Virus record (IMG/VR): IMGVR_UViG_3300025732_000195
Location: 1 to 29,545 of that record
Source of the DNA: a virus
DNA: 29,545 bases
Strand: one strand, 5' to 3'
Shown: in pieces, positions 15,390-24,678 of the stretch
Layout of the letters: each line of letters starts with the position of its first letter
How positions within the stretch are numbered: the stretch's first letter is position 1
Notes under the pieces: generated by a model
What the model saw: the letters and a program-made list of their open reading frames with translations, nothing else
Database searches by the model: none
What the model was told of the DNA's origin: nothing
Made by a program: the position numbers and the translations under genes

Positions 15390-17345
15390 TTATTCGCCTG
15401 CCCGTTGACCTTCAATCTTGAGAGATAGTTGATATAATAATTCTTTTATCTGGCGAAATTGCTCAACGATGTATTGAACTAAACTTGCTATTTTACTTGG
15501 CGAATTTGACTGAAAAGAATTAACTACTTGTTTTTGTGATGCACTCAACCGGTCGTAGATAGCAAATACTTCTGAAGCAAGTACAGGACCTTGAGGATTA
15601 TATGCCTGACTAGCAGTTTGAAATTCGTTGTTTACTGCGTCGTATTGTTGTTGAGTAATAAATTGCTGATTTGCTAATGCTTCTATCTTTGTTTTTACCA
15701 CTTCTAAGGCCCGGCCTGCTACATTGATGTATTTGTTTATAAGCTCAACAGATTTGATCACATACGCTTCGCCGTCAGCTTGATTTTCAATTGTTTGTTT
15801 TGGTCCATAGTTGGGTGTGGGAACTTTGTCGTCCCCAATGACTCGGGTGCTAGCAGCATCTACTGTGGCACGATTTACTGTGTTAGAGGATGGCACCGGC
15901 GTGTCTTCTTGTTTGAACGCCGTGGGAATTTTAGTTTGCACCAAGTTCACAGCAAATGCACCGTCGCGTACCGCAGATGAAAACTCTGCTTGTAGCGCAC
16001 CTGTTGCATCTCCAGGTATGGGAAGACCTTTCACAAATGCTTCAGCACTGGGTAAATCTTTTGCAGCATTTAATGCCATGCCGGCAAGACCTTGACTAGA
16101 TAAATTTTGAACGGGCACGCCTACTGCTGCCAGTCCAGCGACACCTTTAGTCATGAGATCTTGTTGTATTTGACTTTGTTTGGGTATGTTTTGCAATAGG
16201 TCTGTGGCAGTCTTTATTCCGTCTTTTCCAGTCCATACCGCAGGACTTTTAATCACATCAGCAAACACATTTGTACCTGCTGCTAGCAATGCTTTTGTAC
16301 CCGGTTTTACATAACCAGCAGTTTCTAATTGTCCAACATCAAGTCCGAATGATCCAAGACCTTTGGTATTGCTTAACACTGAACTGGCTTGGTTTACTAG
16401 ATTTTTAGCCTGTGCCAACACTCCGTTGACTTCAGGTACACTCATGGGTCCTAGTCTGGCCACAGCACCTGCAGGATTAGTACTACCAGCAATTTTAGTA
16501 AAATCCGCAGCGTCGATGGGGCTGGTCACTGAAAATTGTGTGAGTGTGCGATTGATAGTTTCAATACTTTTGATAGCTGTTGATCCCTGTATGCCAGCAG
16601 CTCCTACTAGTGCAGTGCCCAAGCCGGATACCGAGTTGACTGCTGGACCCACAGCGGCTGTAAGTCCTGGAGTAATACCGGCCAATGATCCGCTAATGGC
16701 ACCGCCGGCGGCGCCCAAGCCACTGGCCACGCTGCCTATTACACTATTAAACGCACCAGCTCCGCCATTGACGCCGCCGCGAGCGAATGCCGCGTCAACT
16801 GATGGTATGCGCCCAGTGGTTAGGTCTACCCCAGATGCTGATAGTCTGGATGTAAAACTTCCCACGTCGAGACTGCCGGTTACACCTGCCTGAGCTTGTG
16901 CTACCATGGCCTGTGCTCCGGCCAGGCCGTCTGCAGCTTGTGTTGCGGCGCTTAGTGTTTCACCTGGTTTGAATCCTACTAGGCTACCAGTGTCGGCTTG
17001 TTTCTTGAATATTGCAAATGCCTGCTCACGTGTGAGTCCTGGTGGACCTTTGATGGCAAATGTTTTTGCAGAGCCGTCAGGGTTTGTGGGCACTGATCCT
17101 GTGGCCGGTATGTCAGTTGCTGTTCCTGTGGTGTCTTCAGGCGGGCGCGGATAACCAAGTTGGGTTAAACTAGGCAATCCTCTGCGCAGGCGTTCTCTAT
17201 TGGTGTTGTCCCAGACAATGTAGTCATTGCCAGTATAGGTTAGGTCTTCATCTTTTGTTTTGGAATACAGGCCAGCTTCAAACTTGCTAGCACCTTTGCT
17301 AACACTGGCTTTGAGTTGATCAAGATTAAATGTAAATTCAGCCAT
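15390..17345 (-). CDS. Baseplate-operon protein of unknown function, Gly/Ala-rich core
   Basis: I do not recognise this 651-residue protein. Residues 1-75 are polar and contain GNDYIVWDNTNRERLRRGLP. About 110-160 is helical and includes GLTREQAFAIFKKQ. Residues about 185-260 are a low-complexity Gly/Ala/Ser/Val stretch, followed by more Ala/Gly/Val-rich sequence. The last 130 residues look helical, with many Gln and a YNPQGP turn. It lies between the gp5-like spike and gp25, so it is probably a virion part near the hub or wedge. The ATG has an AGG site 9 bases upstream and lies 1 base past the gp5 stop, so it is co-transcribed. The Gly/Ala core resembles tape-measure or tail-tip sequences, but the gene is short and in the wrong place for a tape measure. 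Confidence 0.75.
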   Translation of the reverse strand: MAEFTFNLDQLKASVSKGASKFEAGLYSKTKDEDLTYTGNDYIVWDNTNRERLRRGLPSLTQLGYPRPPEDTTGTATDIPATGSVPTNPDGSAKTFAIKGPPGLTREQAFAIFKKQADTGSLVGFKPGETLSAATQAADGLAGAQAMVAQAQAGVTGSLDVGSFTSRLSASGVDLTTGRIPSVDAAFARGGVNGGAGAFNSVIGSVASGLGAAGGAISGSLAGITPGLTAAVGPAVNSVSGLGTALVGAAGIQGSTAIKSIETINRTLTQFSVTSPIDAADFTKIAGSTNPAGAVARLGPMSVPEVNGVLAQAKNLVNQASSVLSNTKGLGSFGLDVGQLETAGYVKPGTKALLAAGTNVFADVIKSPAVWTGKDGIKTATDLLQNIPKQSQIQQDLMTKGVAGLAAVGVPVQNLSSQGLAGMALNAAKDLPSAEAFVKGLPIPGDATGALQAEFSSAVRDGAFAVNLVQTKIPTAFKQEDTPVPSSNTVNRATVDAASTRVIGDDKVPTPNYGPKQTIENQADGEAYVIKSVELINKYINVAGRALEVVKTKIEALANQQFITQQQYDAVNNEFQTASQAYNPQGPVLASEVFAIYDRLSASQKQVVNSFQSNSPSKIASLVQYIVEQFRQIKELLYQLSLKIEGQRAGE

Positions 17346-17346
17346 G

Positions 17347-18873
17347 TTATTTTGCCTGTATTTCTACACCAGCCGGAACTGGTACTGCACCTGGTGGCGG
17401 GCTTGGTTTACCTTCTTCGAACGCAATCTCAACATCCACGCCCTTGTTGTGATAAGGATATGGTTCGTGCGTGGGCGCTCGGTTCACAATGCTTTCAAGT
17501 CCTTCGGGTTTGACTATCCAACCTCGGCTGGTATCCCATTCAGTATCGTCTAAGAGTGTTTTGGTCAAGGGTTGTGGTGTGTTCACTTGACCCGCGGCAG
17601 GCCCGTTGAGATCAATGCCGCCTGCTTGTAATACCAGCGCAGATCCTGCGCCCCAGGATCCTGATGAGCTGTTCAATGTCAATGTTCCATCAGCTTTGAC
17701 TCCAATTGTGTTTTTGCTATACAGTGTGATATCTTCCTGTGCTTGAATGGCCAAGAATGTGCCAGACTCTATCTGCATATCTTCTTTGCTTTTCATTTTA
17801 AAATATCGTCCAGCAAACATATTAATATCTCTGTCAGCGTGAAAATTAATATCTCCTTTAGTACGTACATTTACAGAATTTGTAGCATAGACGTCTACTG
17901 TACCTTCAACCCCAAATTCCAACCAGGTTTGACCATTGGCATGCACAATGTAAAAAAAGTTGCCAGAGTCACTCATTGTGATTTGATGGCCAAGACTGGT
18001 TCGCAAACGCAACAAAGCGTTGTTGCCGTCTAGATCACCGTCATCCATAACCAAGCTATGACCACCTATTCGACCAATTACTCTAGCATCACCAGGTTTG
18101 ATTTCTCCTGAATTTAATTTACTTCTAATGTCATTGGGTTTCATGCCACCTTGATAAATGGCTGTACCTGGTGTGCTGATGCCAAACACAGCACTAGGCG
18201 TTTCGCGCTGACTAGAGCTTTTAATTGTGCCGCGCTCAAGATCTGTAATCAATCCTTGTTGCAACAATGCTTGTGCGAGATAACCGTGTACTGGTTTGGG
18301 TTGATCATAAAATCTTGGATTGTTAAAAATACCATCGTTATTAATGTTAATTTCTGACACTGGTAATCTAGGTGCGTCAGCAAAATAAGTTTCTTGATTT
18401 TGATTTTGTATTTCTGCTTGTGTTGAGGATGCTGAACCAATAGCTGGCACCATGTGCCCTAGCCCTTGTTCCGGAACTACCCCAATATAAAAACCCTGTG
18501 AGCGGTCACCATTGACAAATATGCAAATTACAGTTACTCCTACGTCAGGTGGTGTAAACCACATACCATAGCTGGTGGGGTTTCCAGGATAAGCACCAAT
18601 ACCTTGTGTAGCCCCTTGGCTTTGGCTAGGCGGTGTATTACCATAAAATGCAGGCATGTAACTCACAGTAGTCCAGGTAGCTTCGTTACTCATGCTATTG
18701 ATATCTGATCCTGAACTAAAAGCATCAATGTAAACTCGCAATCGCCCCGACCGTGTGGGGTCTACCGTGCTCATTACCACGCCAGTAAATGGCCCAAACT
18801 CCGCAGGTACGCCGCCTCGATCTAGTTTATAATTGCGCGGTCTTCCTCTACTGCGTTCTACATTCTCTGCCAT
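17347..18873 (-). CDS. 5: gp5-like baseplate hub / tail spike protein, no lysozyme domain
   Basis: The protein has 508 residues. Residues about 24-150 form the OB-fold typical of gp5/VgrG spikes (PFTGVVMSTVDPTRSGRLRV ... PDVGVTVICIFVNGD). A central part (about 210-300) carries GHSLVMDDGDLDG and LRTSLGHQITMSDS. Residues about 300-390 have short repeats (DINFHADRDINMFAG, EDITLYSKN, GVKADGTLTLN) of the gp5 C-terminal triple beta-helix that forms the membrane-piercing needle. The C-terminus has an APTHEPYPYHN segment. T4 gp5 (575 residues) carries a lysozyme domain between OB-fold and helix; no lysozyme signature is visible here, so the needle would pierce without cutting peptidoglycan. It follows the putative hub gene by 2 bases and has an AAGAG ribosome site 7 bases before ATG. 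Confidence 0.85.
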   Translation of the reverse strand: MAENVERSRGRPRNYKLDRGGVPAEFGPFTGVVMSTVDPTRSGRLRVYIDAFSSGSDINSMSNEATWTTVSYMPAFYGNTPPSQSQGATQGIGAYPGNPTSYGMWFTPPDVGVTVICIFVNGDRSQGFYIGVVPEQGLGHMVPAIGSASSTQAEIQNQNQETYFADAPRLPVSEININNDGIFNNPRFYDQPKPVHGYLAQALLQQGLITDLERGTIKSSSQRETPSAVFGISTPGTAIYQGGMKPNDIRSKLNSGEIKPGDARVIGRIGGHSLVMDDGDLDGNNALLRLRTSLGHQITMSDSGNFFYIVHANGQTWLEFGVEGTVDVYATNSVNVRTKGDINFHADRDINMFAGRYFKMKSKEDMQIESGTFLAIQAQEDITLYSKNTIGVKADGTLTLNSSSGSWGAGSALVLQAGGIDLNGPAAGQVNTPQPLTKTLLDDTEWDTSRGWIVKPEGLESIVNRAPTHEPYPYHNKGVDVEIAFEEGKPSPPPGAVPVPAGVEIQAK

Positions 18874-18875
18874 AA

Positions 18876-21800
18876 TTAATCTCTTACAATTTGTTGCTCA
18901 GCTGGATTAGTGGGGCTGTTTGATGTCGTGCCAGCGGCAGCGGCTGCTTGACGCTGGCGTTGAATATCTCTCAAACTGCCTGGAACAATGGGTCGTCCAG
19001 GTAATTTTGGCGGACCGTTTCCGGCTTCTTCTGTTGTTGTGCCAACTGTGCCTCCAGTGCCGTCAGTTGGTGCAGTAGGTGCACCTGCAGGTCCAAGATT
19101 TGCGCCTGCTGTGATACCTTGTCGTGTAATGCTGGGATTACCAAGGGCTGCGCCCTCACCAGTTTCAGCAAATTTTGCTTGTTTGTATGCGCCTTGTGCT
19201 CCAAGAATTGCACGTTTACCACCGTCACCTGTGTCAAGGCGTCTAGGATCTGTTGCTGCAAAATTAGATCTAGCTTTTTGAGCAGCTTCCTCTGTTAAAT
19301 TTACACCGGATCGGGCAGCAGTTTCTTTGGTTTTATTTGCTGTATTATTACTTCGACCAGCATCGCTGCCAGTTTTGTTAGTGGCCAGTGCAGCCACTGA
19401 AGGTTTGGCGGCATTGCTAGCATCTGATTTCAAAAAAGTGTAAAGTTTGCCTTCAAGAGTTTGTTCAAATCTTCCAGATCTAAATTCACTGGTAACCTTG
19501 GTAGCAATATACACTCGACTTTGCAAGGCCACTCGAGCGTTGTATTTTTTTTGTGTCTGGCTATAAGGATCTGCCAGGCCGGTACTGAGATCATAGTCTT
19601 CGGGGCGTTGCCAAACTATTTCAAACAAAATTTCTTGATTGTCAAATGCCACTGATCCGTCAGGCATGAAACCGGAGGTCAGTGCGTTGCCACCAAATGT
19701 TTCTTGAGTAACAGGACGAAAAAAACTACCTTGCGCGATCCAAGCAGGGTCACCAATGATTTTAATTTTGGCATTTTTCAATCCTGCTGGATCATAAAGC
19801 AACTCAGCTGCATTGGCGCCTAATTCAAAACTCTTGCCCAGGGCACCTGCACTGGATTCTACACTGCGAGCCTGATAGGTATACATCATGATTTCATTTA
19901 AACTTGCAGTTTGTGCGTTGCGTAATTTTGTTGCTGCGGCATCCTCTTCAACATTGCCACTCAAGGTCATTCTAAAAATACCATTGAGATTTTCTTGGTA
20001 CTCCAACACCGCGGTATTTTTGCCAGTAAACCAATAAGGATAACTTTTGTGAACTCCACTAAACTTGTTCACTGGAAAATATACGCTGGCTAGATTCTTG
20101 ATCAAAAAAGGACTCACAGTGTATTTGATATCGTAAGCATAGTCGTTTCTTTTGCCATCAAGTTTGCTGCTGCGCGGTTGAGCACTCATGTTTATGATGT
20201 ACCATTTTACTGGCTCGTTGTAATTGAGATTCTTGGTGGGTATTTGACGTCCTTCTTCATCAATGGTAAACAAGGCCTGCGAACTGATGTAGCTGCTGTT
20301 GCGAATGGCTAATTCAATCACTTGCAAAATTTGTTGGCCAGCAGTGATACTGAAACTTCTGCTAACATTGTCTACTCGGTTACTATCAGGACTAATATTG
20401 CCGCCGCTACCAGCAACCCCGCTAGCAGTTCTAAGTTTGTCTATTTTAACTGTATTCTGTGCTAAGGTGGCTCCGGCTATTTTCTCAGAGCCAGGCCCAA
20501 CAAATTCAATTGAATAGTTGTCAGCCTGTTCATAAACACCATCCAGCACAAGTTTTTGTTGAAAGTCATTCATGGCCTGCATGAGTCCTTGTACAATGGT
20601 ACGTGAAGGATTAGGCGCAGACACAGCAGTTTGTGGTGCTGGTGCGCCAGTTGACGCGGTCCCATCATTTTCGTAATATGTGGTAGTTGATGTTCCAGGA
20701 CTGGATGCAGGTGTCACTGCTGATGAATATTTTGCCTGCCCACCTAGTAATTTGTCTATACTGGCAGCATTGAGCTGTAAATCATAGGGAATGGTCCCAC
20801 GGGCTGTAGACCCAGCAATGTGCAGCCCCACAGGTTTGCATTTCCATTCATAACTGGTAGTCTTGGTACCCACTGTCCAGTCTATATTTACAATCTGAAA
20901 TGGCACAAGTTTTTCTACCACTGCCTTGGTATCACTGGTTTGGCTGCCTACTGTGAGGCCTCCTTTAATGGGCATCACAATGTTGCCATTTTGATCATAT
21001 CCATAAAATCTAATCACCATGACATAGGTGGCAGCAAGATAGTTGACTTTGCCGTTTTCATTTTGAGGTGAATGATTTTCCACAGCATCTCGCAAGCGTT
21101 CCAGCAGGGTCACGCCCTGTGGTTCTATCAAGGTAAATTTTAGATCAGTGTCAAAGTGTGCTCCACCTGAGCCGCCACCTGGTAATTTGTTTTCTAGCGT
21201 TACTGAATCTATATAGAAATCATTGTCAAAAAATGGATTACGTCCACCATCGGGGTAGTTGCGTTCTTCTGGGGGCACGGTGCCACCGTCTTGATCCGTG
21301 GTGCCAGCTGCGGGCTGTGGCCTAAATCCGTCACGATTCAACGGTGCTCCTCCAGTTTGAAATAGCAATTGATAACCGTCAAGTTTGAGATTGTTGCCAA
21401 ACAACAATCTCTTGTATTGCGAGTCATTGCACAGATACACAGATATCTGATAGGAATAACTGTAATAATCATCCAGCACGTTTGGTTGAGGAATGATCTT
21501 GACAAGACTGGCTTCGCTGGCGTTTACTTCAGTTTGTTTAGTAGATGTAGAATTGTTGGCTGCATCATCCCGAGTGGGTGGACCAGGTTCTGTTTTTAAC
21601 TCAACACTACCTGGTGTGCCACCAGGAGCGTCCAACTCACCTGCTTCAGGAGCCTTTCTAAGATTAGATAGCGTGCCGTCGGCGGCCCTGACATCTAATC
21701 CCCTGGCGTTGCCGTTGGTATTATAACCGTTAGTAGCTTGTGTTTGTTCTGTGGTACGCACTGGAGCATTGGTGCCTGTGTCGCCGCCTGTGTCAGAGGT

Positions 21801-22184
21801 CGTTGGTGTTTCGGCACTAGCAGGGGTTGAAGTATCTGGCGGCGCTACTACACGACCGTTACCAGCAACTTGCACTGCTGCGGGCGCATTAGGTCCCTTG
21901 GGTGCATCATCCTGGGCAGCCTGGCTGGCTGTAACCGGTGGTTGTGGTTGCTGTCCTGGCGCCTGCGCCTGGGATAGTGCTTGTTCTGCTTCTGCCAGTT
22001 CTCGTCGTTGATTTGCGATAACCTCCTGATTTCTTGCCTGTACTGTTTCACCAGTTCGTCTTTGTGCTTCTGACAGGTTAGGATTCGCCAACAATTGATC
22101 TCGTTGAGCAATCAACTGCTCAGATCTTGCAATGTCTCGTTTAAGACGATTGATAATAACTTCTAGTTCAGCTACGGTGGCCAT
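18876..22184 (-). CDS. Large baseplate hub protein (gp27-like role inferred)
   Basis: The protein has 1,102 residues. Residues 1-75 look like a coiled coil. Residues 76-225 are Pro/Thr/Gly/Ala-rich and probably disordered. A folded core begins near 226 (LVKIIPQPNVLDDYYSYSYQ) and runs to about 960; it includes FTLIEPQGVTLLERLRDAVE, TYVMVIRFYGYD, KNAKIKIIGDPAWIAQGSFF and SGRFEQTLEGKLYTFLK. The last pieces resemble phage hub proteins of the gp27/gpD type. The C-terminal 130 residues are again low-complexity. It lies between gp53 and the gp5-like spike; in T4, gp27 forms the trimeric ring that holds gp5. The position and beta-rich core suggest the same job, but clear homology to gp27 is not visible by eye. 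The gap to gp53 is 3 bases, with a weak GGGG ribosome site. Confidence 0.75.
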   Translation of the reverse strand: MATVAELEVIINRLKRDIARSEQLIAQRDQLLANPNLSEAQRRTGETVQARNQEVIANQRRELAEAEQALSQAQAPGQQPQPPVTASQAAQDDAPKGPNAPAAVQVAGNGRVVAPPDTSTPASAETPTTSDTGGDTGTNAPVRTTEQTQATNGYNTNGNARGLDVRAADGTLSNLRKAPEAGELDAPGGTPGSVELKTEPGPPTRDDAANNSTSTKQTEVNASEASLVKIIPQPNVLDDYYSYSYQISVYLCNDSQYKRLLFGNNLKLDGYQLLFQTGGAPLNRDGFRPQPAAGTTDQDGGTVPPEERNYPDGGRNPFFDNDFYIDSVTLENKLPGGGSGGAHFDTDLKFTLIEPQGVTLLERLRDAVENHSPQNENGKVNYLAATYVMVIRFYGYDQNGNIVMPIKGGLTVGSQTSDTKAVVEKLVPFQIVNIDWTVGTKTTSYEWKCKPVGLHIAGSTARGTIPYDLQLNAASIDKLLGGQAKYSSAVTPASSPGTSTTTYYENDGTASTGAPAPQTAVSAPNPSRTIVQGLMQAMNDFQQKLVLDGVYEQADNYSIEFVGPGSEKIAGATLAQNTVKIDKLRTASGVAGSGGNISPDSNRVDNVSRSFSITAGQQILQVIELAIRNSSYISSQALFTIDEEGRQIPTKNLNYNEPVKWYIINMSAQPRSSKLDGKRNDYAYDIKYTVSPFLIKNLASVYFPVNKFSGVHKSYPYWFTGKNTAVLEYQENLNGIFRMTLSGNVEEDAAATKLRNAQTASLNEIMMYTYQARSVESSAGALGKSFELGANAAELLYDPAGLKNAKIKIIGDPAWIAQGSFFRPVTQETFGGNALTSGFMPDGSVAFDNQEILFEIVWQRPEDYDLSTGLADPYSQTQKKYNARVALQSRVYIATKVTSEFRSGRFEQTLEGKLYTFLKSDASNAAKPSVAALATNKTGSDAGRSNNTANKTKETAARSGVNLTEEAAQKARSNFAATDPRRLDTGDGGKRAILGAQGAYKQAKFAETGEGAALGNPSITRQGITAGANLGPAGAPTAPTDGTGGTVGTTTEEAGNGPPKLPGRPIVPGSLRDIQRQRQAAAAAGTTSNSPTNPAEQQIVRD

Positions 22185-22187
22185 AGA

Positions 22188-22487
22188 TTAAAACCCCAAT
22201 ACTGATTTCAGCGTTGTAATTTTTGGCAAATATATCAAGGTGCCTACTTTAAAGTCCAAAGGTGGTGCTTGCAGGGTGTTGGGATTGCGTTGATAAAACA
22301 CCCACCACAAAGTGGCATTGTCATAAAGGTCAAATGCCAACATGTCTGGTCGATACTGATAAGTGGTATTGATCACAAAAGTCTGATCGTCATCCTCTTT
22401 GGGTATAGGCCTATTGACCATGACATCAAGATAAAATTGTGTGTATCCAGTCTCAAAGTACGGACTGGTTGAGTCGTAGTTGGCCAT
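22188..22487 (-). CDS. 53: Baseplate wedge protein gp53 (LysM-like)
   Basis: This 99-residue protein has the gp53 pattern: YQYRPDMLAFDLYDNATLWW then VFYQRNPNTLQAPPLDFKVG then TLIYLP, a LysM-like fold used here as a structural joint rather than for glycan binding. gp53 stabilises the T4 wedge and is needed for assembly around the hub. T4 gp53 is about twice as long, so this is a short form with only the core domain. The ATG overlaps the preceding gene's stop by one base (TAATG), and a strong GGAGGG ribosome site sits 8 bases upstream inside that gene's end. Confidence 0.85.
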   Translation of the reverse strand: MANYDSTSPYFETGYTQFYLDVMVNRPIPKEDDDQTFVINTTYQYRPDMLAFDLYDNATLWWVFYQRNPNTLQAPPLDFKVGTLIYLPKITTLKSVLGF

Positions 22488-24619
22488 TACCAGAACCCTC
22501 CTTTGAGTAGTTGTCCGTTAGCAAAGCCTTTGAGACTGAATTGTTTGCTGACTTGTGTGCGTGTTTGTACAGGTATCAAAGTAATATCAATTTCCATCTT
22601 GGTTGGTACATAACTTGCGCCAGCGGTGTTGCTGACATTTTGTTGAATGGCGCTGGGGTCTGGAACACCTTGACCAGGCGCACCTTTTTTCAGCAAGGCA
22701 TTGGCCAATCTATTCAATCCTGCTAGACTTTGCCCACCTGGGTTGCTGGCCGCTGCGGCACGGCGATTCAACAGGTTAATGCCGTAATTGTTGGGACTGC
22801 CTGCTCGTATGTAGTCAACATCATTGGGCAGGGTGTAATTAAATGACGATATCACCACTGGATGATCTGAGAATTGGTACTGTCCAAACCCGTTCAACAA
22901 GCACACAGGCGGTGGCACACCACGTTGTGCATCTTGTCCATAGAACATCTTGGTTGCTGAGCGAAAAAAATGTATCACTGCCAGCAAGTAGTCGGCCTCT
23001 GCGGTATCTTGAGCCGTGAATGTGCCTCTAATTTGAATGTCCCCTACTCTGGAATTTTTGTAAAATAAGCCACGATAATTGGAGTGAACAAGATCATACT
23101 GTTCATATTGAGCTGAGTACGTGGTAGTTATGTTGGGTGTGTAGGGAAATATTACTCCGTCCGTTTTAGCCAAAGGGGCAAGAATGCCAACCGAGTTTTT
23201 TTCATTGTACAGGTATTGTGCATTAGGTGCAAGGCTCAGTCTTACACGCCAGTCATTGTTGCCAGGTTGTTTGTATCGCGCCTGGAATGTGGCCTGTTGC
23301 CGTGCTCGGTCTCTAACAGCGGCTTCTCTGCTGGCTGCTGCCGATTCTGCAGTAGCTGGTTCAACAAAACCTCCCCCTACAAAAACTGGATTGTTGTCTT
23401 CATCAAGAGTATAGCCTGGATTCAAAAAACCATTATCGTCGTAAGCTGTGCCGCCAATACCTGGATCAACTCCAGGGTTCACTGGTAGTTGTTGACGAGC
23501 CAGAATTTCTTCGTCGCTTAGACCCCCAGCATTTTGTCTTGCTAAGATTTCTTCATCAGACAATGTTACAGGTTGTGCTTGGCGTGCTAAAATTTCTTCA
23601 TCTGACAGCCCACCAGCATTTTGTCTGGCTAGAATTTCTTCGTCTGATAGTCCTGATTGTGGGCTAAACACAGTAGGCGGGGTGTCAGGATCGACTCGTA
23701 CTGGGTTGTTGTTTTCGTCAAGTTCAAATCCAGGGCTGAGATTGCCTTCGTCGTCAAACGCTGTAGGATAAACGCTTTGTTGTGGCGGCGCTTCGGGTGC
23801 TACTTCCGCTACTCTGGTATCAGCTACAGTTAATCCTCGAGTGCCTGTACCAGGATCTTGATCTAAGTTAACCGCAGCAGCACTGGTTGTGGTAGTGCCA
23901 TTGGCTGCTGTGGGCGTCTGTTGATTTAGTTGTATTTCAGTTTTTTGATTCAATGATTCGTCGTTGCTGAAATTCACCGGAGCATTGACCGCGGCCGTTT
24001 GTGTGGTCACAGTTTCTGTAGATGTTGTGGTATTAGGTACCGTGGTTACCGTGGGGGTTCCAGGAGTTTCAGCATCAATTTGCTGATTGACCAGTTGACC
24101 TTTTTGTTCTTGCAAGGCACGTAATTGTTCAGATCTAGCTAGATTTTCTTCAGGAGTCAATGGTGGTAACCCTTGGCGCCGGCGAAGAAAATTGCTGGGA
24201 TTGTCTTTGATAAATTGATCAATTTCTGCCTGTTTGGCAGCAGCTTCTTGAGCATAGGCCTGGCTGGCTTCGGTAGCCTGCCTGGGGCCTGCTGTGATTG
24301 TGGTTGAGCCGCCGCCACTCACAGTTTCTGTGCTGGTAGTGGTATAAGTTACAGTTTTGGCACTGGGTTGTTGACTCGGCAGTCCGTCGGCTGATTGTTT
24401 GTATTCTACTTGAGCAGGTTGATTTTGGCCAGTGACAACTTCAACATTGGGTTTAGTTCCGGTTCCAATGATCAATGCTCCCATTTTGCCATCCATGCCA
24501 ATGGCATAATCTGCAAAGTCGTTGGCGCCGATGCCGGCCTGGGCCAGTGCGGCATCTTCCGAAATGCCCGATTGAATTAATTTGTTGTATGTTGCTGCTT
24601 TGCCTGCATCGTACGCCAT
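22487..24619 (-). CDS. Baseplate / tail-tube cap protein (gp48/gp54-type C-terminal domain) with long repeat-bearing N-terminus
   Basis: The protein has 710 residues. The C-terminal 265 are the folded part: WRVRLSLAPNAQYLY, GVIFPYTPNITTTYSAQYEQ, a segment with DIQIRGTFTAQDTAEADYLL and IHFFRSATKMFYGQD, then PVVISSFNYTLPNDVDYI. This layout resembles phage tail-tube initiator proteins (gp48/54-type); T4 gp54 sits on the hub and starts tube assembly. The N-terminal 445 residues are Thr/Gln/Ala-rich and probably disordered, with four LSDEEILARQ repeats at 324-376 between two copies of a D-D-x-G-x-L-x-P-G motif. This is the first gene of the minus-strand operon. The ATG has AGGAA 9 bases upstream. 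The family call rests on the C-terminal half only. Confidence 0.7.
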   Translation of the reverse strand: MAYDAGKAATYNKLIQSGISEDAALAQAGIGANDFADYAIGMDGKMGALIIGTGTKPNVEVVTGQNQPAQVEYKQSADGLPSQQPSAKTVTYTTTSTETVSGGGSTTITAGPRQATEASQAYAQEAAAKQAEIDQFIKDNPSNFLRRRQGLPPLTPEENLARSEQLRALQEQKGQLVNQQIDAETPGTPTVTTVPNTTTSTETVTTQTAAVNAPVNFSNDESLNQKTEIQLNQQTPTAANGTTTTSAAAVNLDQDPGTGTRGLTVADTRVAEVAPEAPPQQSVYPTAFDDEGNLSPGFELDENNNPVRVDPDTPPTVFSPQSGLSDEEILARQNAGGLSDEEILARQAQPVTLSDEEILARQNAGGLSDEEILARQQLPVNPGVDPGIGGTAYDDNGFLNPGYTLDEDNNPVFVGGGFVEPATAESAAASREAAVRDRARQQATFQARYKQPGNNDWRVRLSLAPNAQYLYNEKNSVGILAPLAKTDGVIFPYTPNITTTYSAQYEQYDLVHSNYRGLFYKNSRVGDIQIRGTFTAQDTAEADYLLAVIHFFRSATKMFYGQDAQRGVPPPVCLLNGFGQYQFSDHPVVISSFNYTLPNDVDYIRAGSPNNYGINLLNRRAAAASNPGGQSLAGLNRLANALLKKGAPGQGVPDPSAIQQNVSNTAGASYVPTKMEIDITLIPVQTRTQVSKQFSLKGFANGQLLKGGFW
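22496..22501 (-). promoter_or_regulatory. Strong ribosome binding site for gp53 inside the preceding gene
   Basis: GGAGGG on the minus strand lies 8 bases before the gp53 ATG, within the last codons of the upstream gene. Together with the TAATG stop/start overlap it supports coupled translation and fixes the gp53 start. Confidence 0.75.
23384..23764 (-). repeat. Four LSDEEILARQ repeats framed by a duplicated motif
   Basis: In the tail-tube cap gene, residues 324-333, 338-347, 353-362 and 367-376 (bases 23492-23650) each read LSDEEILARQ, with linkers NAGG, AQPVT and NAGG. They are framed by two related blocks, TAFDDEGNLSPGFELDENNN (from 23764 leftward) and TAYDDNGFLNPGYTLDEDNN (from 23449 leftward). 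A weaker relative, LTPEENLARSEQ, lies near residue 154. The DNA copies have diverged at many third positions while the ten residues stay identical, which points to selection on the peptide. Confidence 0.85.
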
Positions 24620-24639
24620 GACGGTTTGTTCCTATCACT

Positions 24640-24647
24640 TATTTAAC
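24640..24647 (-). promoter_or_regulatory. Weak late-promoter-like sequence before the baseplate operon
   Basis: The minus strand reads GTTAAATA 20 bases before the first ATG of the baseplate operon. Six of eight bases match TATAAATA at the conserved 3' part. It is the best late-promoter candidate in this gap, but the match is imperfect. Confidence 0.3.
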
Positions 24648-24678
24648 CATTTTTAAAACGGCGTATTTTAACCATAGG

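Noticed and set aside
16363-16893. 176-codon plus-strand ORF rich in Ala, Pro and Leu
   Set aside because: It is the antisense of the Gly/Ala-rich part of the 651-residue gene; the composition explains the open frame, and no ribosome site or family match was seen.
18971-19261. 96-codon minus-strand ORF rich in Gln and Leu
   Set aside because: It is out of frame inside the C-terminal low-complexity tail of the hub gene; repetitive Gln codons explain it.
23384-23764. Repeat cluster considered as a CRISPR array
   Set aside because: The units are in-frame coding repeats with diverged DNA and very short linkers, not identical repeats with unique spacers.
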